This document shows positions 1 to 5,464 of a DNA stretch of 15,710 nucleotides, one piece after another; position 1 is the stretch's first letter, and each line of letters starts with the position of its first letter. A model generated the notes under the pieces. The model was not told the DNA's origin. It saw only the letters and a program-made list of their open reading frames with translations, and did not search any database. The DNA is from Fluviibacter sp039805865 (GTDB lineage: Bacteria > Pseudomonadota > Gammaproteobacteria > Burkholderiales > Rhodocyclaceae), in NCBI GenBank assembly GCA_039805865.1, contig JBDLTI010000039.1, positions 1 through 15,710 of the forward strand, written 5' to 3'. The position numbers were made by a program, and so were the translations under genes.

Positions 1-272
1 TGGCGATTGGCTTCCAGATCTGTTTCTACATGAGCTTAGCGGGCTTTGCCTGCGCCTGGCATTACCGTCTCAAGCTTCGTTGCGGCATCACCCAGGGCAT
101 CACATATGTCCTGTGGCCGCTATTGTCTGGTGTTTTCATGGTATTCATTGCGGTCTATAGCATTCCTACCTTTGATTTAATTACGAACCTACTGGGCGCG
201 GGTGGGCTGCTGATTGGTTTTATTCCGTTGCTTCTCAATCGACGGACGGCCAGATTTAGCTCAAAGCCTTAA
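1..272 (+). CDS. APC-superfamily permease, C-terminal fragment
   Basis: The reading frame is open from the window edge (first full codon at base 3) to a TAA at 270-272, so only about the last 89 residues are visible. They contain two or three strongly hydrophobic membrane segments (around ITYVLWPLLSGVFMVFIAVYSI and LLGAGGLLIGFIPLLL) and a short basic C-terminus. This layout, with an aromatic and glycine-rich membrane core and a basic tail after the last helix, resembles the end of an APC-superfamily amino-acid/polyamine permease. The family call is by resemblance only, because the diagnostic N-terminal helices lie outside the window. Only 26 bp separate it from the next gene, so read-through into the metal operon is possible. 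Substrate unknown. Confidence 0.6.
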   Translation, partial: AIGFQICFYMSLAGFACAWHYRLKLRCGITQGITYVLWPLLSGVFMVFIAVYSIPTFDLITNLLGAGGLLIGFIPLLLNRRTARFSSKP

Positions 273-298
273 GTGATTTAAAGGTAAAATGGGCAGTT

Positions 299-649
299 AT
301 GCATTTGCACCGCCAGACTATTCGCTTACCCATCGCCCGCTTAATGCTTGCGATGGCGTTCGTCTGCGCGCTACTGTCTACCCAGTTTTTTCTGAATCGG
401 CACGTTGTTGAACATGCTGCAGCGCCAACGCTTGCCGCTTGGCAAATCGATAACGAATCCGGCATGCCAGATGGCTCGAGCTGCCTGACTTGTCTGGAAC
501 ATCAGGCACACGGCGCTGCCTTAATCGGGAAACCTGCCGTCATTCTGGTGGATGGCATCAGCCCCATGCAGGCTCAGGCGCTGCCGCCCAACACCCCTTA
601 TCTGGCGCCTGAACGCGCCCGCCAGCGCGCACCACCCGTTCTTTCCTGA
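299..649 (+). CDS. small DUF2946-like CxxC protein, first gene of the zinc-type operon
   Basis: A 116-residue protein with a hydrophobic N-terminal segment (about residues 10-31) that could be a signal peptide or membrane anchor. Residues C62-x-x-C65 follow, then H68 and H71, and the C-terminal motif is ARQRAPP. The short hydrophobic leader, single CxxC with nearby His residues and terminal R-A-P-P are typical of DUF2946-type proteins, which are uncharacterised and often sit beside metal or copper outer-membrane proteins. The CxxC/His cluster suggests metal binding in the periplasm, but that is inference. It lies 68 bp upstream of the outer-membrane barrel gene on the same strand. The start is uncertain: the Shine-Dalgarno sequence before base 299 is weak, and in-frame ATGs at 344 and 353 are alternatives. 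A second DUF2946 protein precedes the copper receptor on the other strand. Confidence 0.7.
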   Translation: MHLHRQTIRLPIARLMLAMAFVCALLSTQFFLNRHVVEHAAAPTLAAWQIDNESGMPDGSSCLTCLEHQAHGAALIGKPAVILVDGISPMQAQALPPNTPYLAPERARQRAPPVLS

Positions 650-666
650 ATCGTTTGATATCTAAA

Positions 667-690
667 GCACCGTAGCCAGTACTGCGGTGC
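667..690 (+). other. stem-loop between the DUF2946-like gene and the barrel gene
   Basis: GCACCGTAG and CTGCGGTGC can form a nine-pair stem with one G-U wobble around a six-base loop. It is not followed by a clean T-run, so it does not look like a strong intrinsic terminator. It could be an RNA-processing or stability element, or part of the leader of the downstream barrel gene, whose AGGA ribosome-binding site is at 706-709. Confidence 0.35.
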
Positions 691-717
691 GTTGTCGTAT
701 ATTTCAGGAAGACGTTT

Positions 718-2355
718 ATGTCGTGTTTATCACCACGCGCCGCCATTGGCGCGCTTTGCCTTTTTCCCGCAATTTTCAGCACTCCGCTCCATGCGCAAGA
801 AGCGCCGGATGTACAAACCCAGTTAACGCAGATTCAGGCGAGCCTGCAGCAGATGCGTACCGATTACGACCAGCGGATCGCCACACTGGAAGCTCAGGTC
901 AGCCAGCTGAAAAAAGAAAATACTCAGTTGGCCAGCCAGGCGCGCAAGCCCGTTGCGACCCTAGCGCAAGCGCCTTCGGAAGGGCCTCGCGGCAGCATTG
1001 AAACCTATCCACCACTCCCCGGCAGCAAACCAGCCGCTACCGACAGTGCGCCAGCTAAGACACTCAGCAAGGCACAACAACGGGTTGCCAAGGTTGAGTC
1101 TCTGGAAGACAAAATAACCGCCGTGGCGCCCCCACCTGCGGCTGCCGCGCCAACGCCATTCCCGAATCTGGGCGGCAATGATCGCACCATCGATCTGGGG
1201 GCAGAGCTGTTCCTCGACGCCAAGTACTCATCGCAAAGCCAGAACCCGGAAAACCCTTATGCCGGCGTGTTGCCGAATGGAGCCGAGGGTGTTCCCCGTG
1301 GCTTCTCGATTGGCGAAACCGAACTGGTCTTCAAGGGCGCAGTAGACAACCTCTTCCGCGGCGAAGCGCGCTTTGTCCTGGAACAAGAAGGCAATAGCAC
1401 GAGCATCAAGACGGAAGAGCTCTTTGCCGAAACACTGGGCCTACCCGGGGGCACCAAGGTCAAGGCCGGTAAATACTGGTCGAGCGTGGGTTACCTGAAT
1501 GACAAGCACCCGCACGAGTGGGACTTCGTTGATCTGCCATTGGTTTATAAGCAGGTCTTTGGTGGTCAGCTCAATGAAACCGGTGCCCAGCTGAGCTGGA
1601 TTGCACCGACCGACAATATGCTCTTCAAGTTCGGTGGCGAAATTGCCCAAGGCTCCAATGGCTATGGCGAAAGTTTCAATAGCAACTACAACCAGAACAA
1701 GCCGCGCCTGGGCACCTTATATGCCAAGACGGGTGGTGATATCGGGGATTCGCACTCCTGGCAAGGTGGGTTGTCTTGGGTCCGATCAACTACGGGCAGC
1801 GGCGCCAGTGCTAATCAGGCGACCTACACCCTTAGCAATACGAATGACGTCAACTTCACCGGTGGCAACACCACTTGGATTGCCGACTTTGTGTATCGCT
1901 GGGCACCGTTTGGTAACCCGACCTCACAAAACCTCAAGATTCAGGGTGAGATGTTCTGGAACAAACAAAGCGGCAGCATGACCAGCAATTACAACTGTGC
2001 CGAAACTGAGGGGCAGTGTTTACAGGGTTCTAACTTCGCCCAGAACCAGCAGGGCTTCTACACCCAGGGCATCTATCAGTTTATTCCGAAGTGGCGTGCT
2101 GGTTACCGTTATGACCGCGTCTTCAATGGCACGAATAGTTTTGGCCTACCTGCCGAAGCACTGGCTGGCTCGCAGATACAGAGTGGCTGGGATCCATATC
2201 GCAATACGATCATGATGGATTGGGCGAATTCGGAATACTCGCTGATCCGTCTGCAGTTGGCACGCGACAATGCGTTTGGTCCGGGCATTTATAACAACGC
2301 CATTTATCTGCAATACATCATGAGCCTGGGCGCTCATGGCTCACACAAATATTGA
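718..2355 (+). CDS. outer-membrane beta-barrel (porin-like) with N-terminal coiled coil, metal-importer associated
   Basis: A 545-residue exported protein. Residues 1-26 look like a signal peptide ending LHA. Residues 31-75 form a heptad-like coiled coil rich in Gln, Leu and Lys. Residues 76-150 are a Pro/Ala-rich linker. From about 158 to the end there are alternating aromatic/polar strands with Asn/Gly loops, and the chain ends in an aromatic (HKY). This is the layout of trimeric porins with a periplasmic coiled coil. I see no TonB box or plug domain, so a TonB-dependent receptor label would not be justified. The start is supported by AGGA at 706-709. The znuA-like gene follows 12 bp later, so the protein probably supplies the ABC importer with metal or a metal complex across the outer membrane. 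That role is inferred from context. Exact family uncertain. Confidence 0.75.
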   Translation: MSCLSPRAAIGALCLFPAIFSTPLHAQEAPDVQTQLTQIQASLQQMRTDYDQRIATLEAQVSQLKKENTQLASQARKPVATLAQAPSEGPRGSIETYPPLPGSKPAATDSAPAKTLSKAQQRVAKVESLEDKITAVAPPPAAAAPTPFPNLGGNDRTIDLGAELFLDAKYSSQSQNPENPYAGVLPNGAEGVPRGFSIGETELVFKGAVDNLFRGEARFVLEQEGNSTSIKTEELFAETLGLPGGTKVKAGKYWSSVGYLNDKHPHEWDFVDLPLVYKQVFGGQLNETGAQLSWIAPTDNMLFKFGGEIAQGSNGYGESFNSNYNQNKPRLGTLYAKTGGDIGDSHSWQGGLSWVRSTTGSGASANQATYTLSNTNDVNFTGGNTTWIADFVYRWAPFGNPTSQNLKIQGEMFWNKQSGSMTSNYNCAETEGQCLQGSNFAQNQQGFYTQGIYQFIPKWRAGYRYDRVFNGTNSFGLPAEALAGSQIQSGWDPYRNTIMMDWANSEYSLIRLQLARDNAFGPGIYNNAIYLQYIMSLGAHGSHKY

Positions 2356-2367
2356 TGAGGTGACACC

Positions 2368-3282
2368 ATGAAATTATTCAAAACACTCTCTGCCTTATCA
2401 ACCGGCCTTATGCTCTCGCTGACGCCTTCGTTAGCCCATGCCGACCTGAAGATCTTTGCCACGGTGCCGGAATGGGGTGCGCTGGCTGAAACGCTGGGTG
2501 GCGACAAGGTGAAGGTATACACGGCCACGACTGGTATGCAGGATCCTCACCGGATTCAGGCACGACCATCGTTGATTGCCAAAGCACGTAGTGCAAATCT
2601 GCTGATTGCCACGGGAGGGGGCTTGGAGATTGGCTGGTTACCAACCGTACAGCGTGAAGCCAACAACGCCGGCATCATGCCGAATCAGCCAGGCTTTATC
2701 GAAGTGTCTCGCTACGTGCAGATGCTCGACATTCCAGCGGTGGTCGACCGCACGATGGGTGACGTGCATGCCGAAGGCAACCCGCATATCCAAACCGACC
2801 CGCGCAACCTGCTGCCGATTGCCAAGGCCATTAGTGCCCGCATGCAGCAGCTCGACCCGGAAAACGCCACCTACTATCACACACAGCTTAGTCAGTTTAA
2901 TCAAAGCTGGCAGGCGAATCTGCAACGCTGGCAAAAACAGGCCGCTCCGATACGCGGTGTGAAGGTCTGGTATCAGCATGATGGCTACCCGTACATGAAT
3001 GCCTGGCTCGGCTTAAATCAAGTCGGTGTACTGGAACCACACCCGGGCGTTGAACCGTCGAGCCGCCAACTTGCTGACATTTTGCAACGTCAACAAAGCG
3101 TGCAGGGGCGGATGGTCATCGCACCGGCCTACCTGAACGATGCGCCCGCCAAATGGCTTTCTGAAAAAGCCGGCATTCCGGTTGTGGTGTTGCCGTTCAC
3201 TGTCGGCGGCAATGAGCAGGCTAAAACCCTCGCGGCGCTTTACGACGATACCATGCAGCGCCTGTTGGTCGCGCTAAAGTAA
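2368..3282 (+). CDS. ZnuA-like metal ABC transporter substrate-binding protein
   Basis: A 304-residue periplasmic protein of the cluster A-I (ZnuA/TroA/PsaA) family. It has a signal peptide ending around AHA, mature from about residue 26. The family metal site is visible: H61 in the DPH motif, H140 in NPHIQTDPRN, and H204 in a YQHDGYPY segment. E283, after the VGG segment near the C-terminus, is a possible fourth ligand. H134 is an extra candidate. The long His-rich loop of classical ZnuA is absent, so zinc is likely but manganese or another divalent metal is not excluded. It would deliver metal to the permease encoded 9 bp downstream. A GAGGTG ribosome-binding site precedes the ATG. No Zur operator was recognised upstream. 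Confidence 0.9.
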   Translation: MKLFKTLSALSTGLMLSLTPSLAHADLKIFATVPEWGALAETLGGDKVKVYTATTGMQDPHRIQARPSLIAKARSANLLIATGGGLEIGWLPTVQREANNAGIMPNQPGFIEVSRYVQMLDIPAVVDRTMGDVHAEGNPHIQTDPRNLLPIAKAISARMQQLDPENATYYHTQLSQFNQSWQANLQRWQKQAAPIRGVKVWYQHDGYPYMNAWLGLNQVGVLEPHPGVEPSSRQLADILQRQQSVQGRMVIAPAYLNDAPAKWLSEKAGIPVVVLPFTVGGNEQAKTLAALYDDTMQRLLVALK

Positions 3283-3291
3283 ACTGAGCCC

Positions 3292-4062
3292 ATGAACGAC
3301 TTCTCTGTTTTTGCCGACATCCTGCTCCCGGCCCTCGTGGCCGGATTGCTGGTGATTAGCACGCACATTCCTTTGGGCTTCAAGGTGTTGTCTCGCGGCA
3401 TCATCTTTATGGATCTGGCCATTGCGCAGGTGGCCGGTCTGGGCGCGCTTCTCGTAACCGTACTCATTGGTGAAAACGCATCGCCGCTGATCACACAAAC
3501 GGGCGCGATGTTACTGGCACTCGGCGCGGCGCTCCTGCTATTACGCTGTGAACGTTTAACCCAGCGCTATCAGGAACCGCTGATCGGTACATTATTTGTT
3601 CTGGCCGCCACGGCCGGCATTTTGTTGCTGGCGGGCGACCCGCATGCGGGTGAACACATGACTGATCTGCTCTCCGGGCAAATCCTATGGGTTTCTCGCG
3701 AACAGCTCATCACCAGCGGCGCCATCACTGGGTTATTACTGCTAGCGCTCTGGGTATCACGACAAAGCGCCAGCATGTTCTACGCGCTCTTTGCCGTCGC
3801 CATTACGCTATCGGTGCAATTAGTGGGCGTCTATCTGGTCTTTGCCACGCTGATCATTCCTGCACTGGCAACAGCGCGCATCACTTCGCAACGAAAACGC
3901 TACTCAGTGGCTTATGGACTAGCGGTCGTTGCCTATGCGGGTGGGTTGATCGGGTCAGCACTATTCGATTTGCCGAGTGGGCCGCTGATTGTTTGGTGTC
4001 TCGCTTTATGTGGCGCCATCACTGCTTTTGTTGCCAACGCGCAACAGAAATATTCTGTCTGA
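3292..4062 (+). CDS. ZnuB-like metal ABC transporter permease
   Basis: A 256-residue inner-membrane protein with about eight hydrophobic helices, typical in length for the ABC-3 permease family (ZnuB/TroC/MntB). Family-like stretches include HIPLGFKVLSRGIIFMDLAIAQ near the N-terminus and the VGVYLVFATLIIPALATA core. It would form the transport channel for metal released by the upstream binding protein, powered by a cytoplasmic ATPase. No ATPase gene is found in this operon: the next gene downstream is a PCu(A)C chaperone, and upstream are the barrel gene and a permease. The Shine-Dalgarno sequence is weak, so translation may be coupled to the preceding gene. Confidence 0.9.
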   Translation: MNDFSVFADILLPALVAGLLVISTHIPLGFKVLSRGIIFMDLAIAQVAGLGALLVTVLIGENASPLITQTGAMLLALGAALLLLRCERLTQRYQEPLIGTLFVLAATAGILLLAGDPHAGEHMTDLLSGQILWVSREQLITSGAITGLLLLALWVSRQSASMFYALFAVAITLSVQLVGVYLVFATLIIPALATARITSQRKRYSVAYGLAVVAYAGGLIGSALFDLPSGPLIVWCLALCGAITAFVANAQQKYSV

Positions 4063-4104
4063 ATAAGCCGGCTGTTCGTTAATGAATTGTTAATGCCGCA
4101 CCAA

Positions 4105-4124
4105 TTGATTAACCGTAGAATCAA
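4105..4124 (+). promoter_or_regulatory. inverted repeat upstream of the PCu(A)C gene
   Basis: TTGATT and AATCAA form a perfect 6-bp inverted repeat separated by eight bases, in the 104-bp gap between the permease gene and the chaperone gene. A TAGAAT sequence (4116-4121), plausible as a -10 element, overlaps the right arm, so a bound protein could control a promoter here. No good -35 partner is visible. The half-sites are FNR-like, but the spacing is wrong for FNR (ten bases instead of four). Function is speculative. Confidence 0.3.
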
Positions 4125-4166
4125 CTTGTGAGCTGCACGCTCATCCTATTTTTCAAGGAGTTCACT

Positions 4167-4616
4167 ATGCGTCGTTTTGCTATCGCTACCGCTGCTTTCC
4201 TAGCAGCCGCCTCTGTTTATGCTGCTGACGCCAAAGTCGGCAATCTGAGTATCGATGATGTCTGGGCTAAATCTGGCCAACCCGGCCCGGTGCCTTCTGC
4301 CGCTTTTATGGAGATCAAAAACAAAGGTGCGGCAGACAAGCTGGTTAGCGCTAACTGCGACTGTGCAAAGGCGACCGAATTGCACAATGTCAAAATGATT
4401 GATGGCACCATGAAGATGTACAAAGTGGATGCCATGGATGTGCCTGCAGACGGCGAACTCAAGCTCAAGTCGGGCAGCTATCACATCATGCTCATCGGCC
4501 TGAAACGGCCGCTGGTCGCTGGTGAAACCGTGCCGCTCAAATTGAAATTTGAAAAAGCGGGTGAAGTTACTGTAAACGCCAAGATCAAAGACAAAGCTGC
4601 CCACACCGGTCACTAA
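4167..4616 (+). CDS. PCu(A)C-type periplasmic copper chaperone
   Basis: A 149-residue exported protein with a signal peptide cleaved near residue 19-20 (VYAA-D). It carries the exact PCu(A)C copper-site pattern H-x10-M-x21-H-x-M, formed by H73, M84, H106 and M108. Members bind Cu(I) in the periplasm and support copper delivery, notably to the CuA and CuB sites of cytochrome oxidase. An extra C64-D-C66 pair and the C-terminal HTGH are possible additional ligands. The ATG at 4167 is chosen because AAGGAG lies at 4155-4160 and the signal peptide begins there; an in-frame GTG at 4128 would add 13 residues lacking signal-peptide character. A terminator follows directly. Its position after a zinc-type importer is unusual and may reflect a separate promoter. 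Confidence 0.93.
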   Translation: MRRFAIATAAFLAAASVYAADAKVGNLSIDDVWAKSGQPGPVPSAAFMEIKNKGAADKLVSANCDCAKATELHNVKMIDGTMKMYKVDAMDVPADGELKLKSGSYHIMLIGLKRPLVAGETVPLKLKFEKAGEVTVNAKIKDKAAHTGH

Positions 4617-4631
4617 GTTTTTTGCCGCCAC

Positions 4632-4673
4632 AAAATAACCCCACTCGCTCTTTGGCCGGTGGGGTTGTTTTTT
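4632..4673 (+). terminator. rho-independent terminator after the PCu(A)C gene
   Basis: AACCCCAC (4637-4644) pairs perfectly with GTGGGGTT (4659-4666) around a 14-base loop. G and six T residues follow at 4667-4673, and an A-run lies upstream. It starts 15 bases after the chaperone stop codon and should end transcription of the zinc/copper plus-strand operon. Confidence 0.88.
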
Positions 4674-4694
4674 ATGCACTAGGTTCAATATACT
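4665..4694 (+). promoter_or_regulatory. possible sigma70 promoter for trxC
   Basis: TTGTTT (4665-4670) and TATACT (4689-4694) are separated by 18 bases and lie about 30 bases before the trxC start. The -35 element overlaps the downstream arm and T-tract of the terminator. Predicted by inspection only. Confidence 0.4.
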
Positions 4695-4726
4695 GAAGCA
4701 ACTAGTTTTAATGCCGGAGCCTTTTC

Positions 4727-5161
4727 ATGGATAACCTGTTGCATATCGTCTGCCCGCATTGCGATGCGGTGAATCGTCTGCCACAAGCGCGTCTGGCAGA
4801 AAATCCGTCCTGCGGCAAATGCAGTCAGCCTCTTTTTAACGCCCACCCGGTCGCACTTACTCAGCAGACTTTTGCCAAAGCCATTACCCGCAACGACATT
4901 CCTGTGTTGGTGGATTTCTGGGCGCCCTGGTGCGGCCCCTGCAAGATGATGGCGCCGCAATTCGAACAAGCGGCAGGCCAATTAGAGCCTTATGTCCGTC
5001 TAGCAAAGGTGAATACCGAGGCCGAACAGATGCTGGGTGCTCAATACGGTATTCGCAGCATCCCAACACTTGCCCTATTCAAAGGTGGCAAAGAAATCGC
5101 CCGCCAAGCAGGCGCCATGGGTACGGCCGATATCGTGCGCTGGGTTCAGAGTCACCTCTAA
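4727..5161 (+). CDS. trxC: thioredoxin 2 (TrxC)
   Basis: A 144-residue cytoplasmic thiol-disulfide reductase. It has the zinc-ribbon N-terminus that separates TrxC from TrxA, with C9-x-x-C12 and C29-x-x-C32. A thioredoxin fold follows, with active site W68-C-G-P-C72, the preceding VDFWAPW strand, and the cis-proline P113 in the SIPT motif. TrxC reduces protein disulfides and is typically induced by oxidative stress, and the zinc ribbon influences its redox behaviour. Length is as expected for the family. It lies behind the terminator of the metal operon and has its own plausible promoter. It is convergent with the HTH gene, with 16 bp between their stop codons. Its presence among metal genes may be coincidental. 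Confidence 0.97.
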   Translation: MDNLLHIVCPHCDAVNRLPQARLAENPSCGKCSQPLFNAHPVALTQQTFAKAITRNDIPVLVDFWAPWCGPCKMMAPQFEQAAGQLEPYVRLAKVNTEAEQMLGAQYGIRSIPTLALFKGGKEIARQAGAMGTADIVRWVQSHL

Positions 5162-5177
5162 TCCCAACGCACGCTAT

Positions 5178-5453
5178 TCATGCAGCCATTTTGGCTTCGT
5201 TCGCAGCCAAAGGATGCATCCCGAGGGCAGCGAGCGCCTCTGACAGATCCTGATCGCTGAGCTTCTGCTGAGCACGCAACCACACCAGCATAGCGACCGG
5301 CACGGAAGGTTTAATATCCTTTTCGAACCGTGAGCCCAGTGGTTGCGATACACCAAACATCGACCAGAAATCACGCTGATTCCGCCCAAGTTCCTTACGC
5401 ATGGTTTTGAGCTCTTCCGAGCTCAGGTGCGATTGACGACTGGTACGTGCCAT
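5178..5453 (-). CDS. small helix-turn-helix protein downstream of the copper receptor
   Basis: A 91-residue protein with an XRE/Cro-like DNA-binding region. The helix-turn-helix falls at about residues 25-45 (NQRDFWSMFGV then SQPLGSRFEKD), and a following helix (VPVAMLVWLRAQQ) likely packs the domain. There is no sensor domain. The only candidate metal ligands are H9, H80 and scattered Met residues. The gene starts 11 bp after the oprC-type stop, and its AAGGAG ribosome-binding site overlaps that stop codon, so the two are very likely cotranscribed. A role as regulator or autoregulator of the copper operon is an inference from position. The specific subfamily is not known to me. Confidence 0.75.
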   Translation of the reverse strand: MARTSRQSHLSSEELKTMRKELGRNQRDFWSMFGVSQPLGSRFEKDIKPSVPVAMLVWLRAQQKLSDQDLSEALAALGMHPLAANEAKMAA

Positions 5454-5464
5454 GAGGTCTCTCC

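Noticed and set aside
250..298. Zur-type operator before the zinc-type operon
   Set aside because: No convincing GTTATA-type palindrome is visible in the short intergenic region or just upstream.
4128..4166. GTG start extending the PCu(A)C protein by 13 residues
   Set aside because: The ATG at 4167 has AAGGAG at good spacing and begins a normal signal peptide.
4200..4688. 162-codon open frame on the minus strand opposite the PCu(A)C gene
   Set aside because: It is antisense to a confidently identified gene, has no family features or ribosome-binding site and runs through the terminator.
5190..5211. Inverted repeat TTTGGCT / AGCCAAA near the trxC-HTH convergent ends
   Set aside because: Seven pairs around an eight-base loop but no T-run, and it lies in the HTH coding region; not called a terminator.
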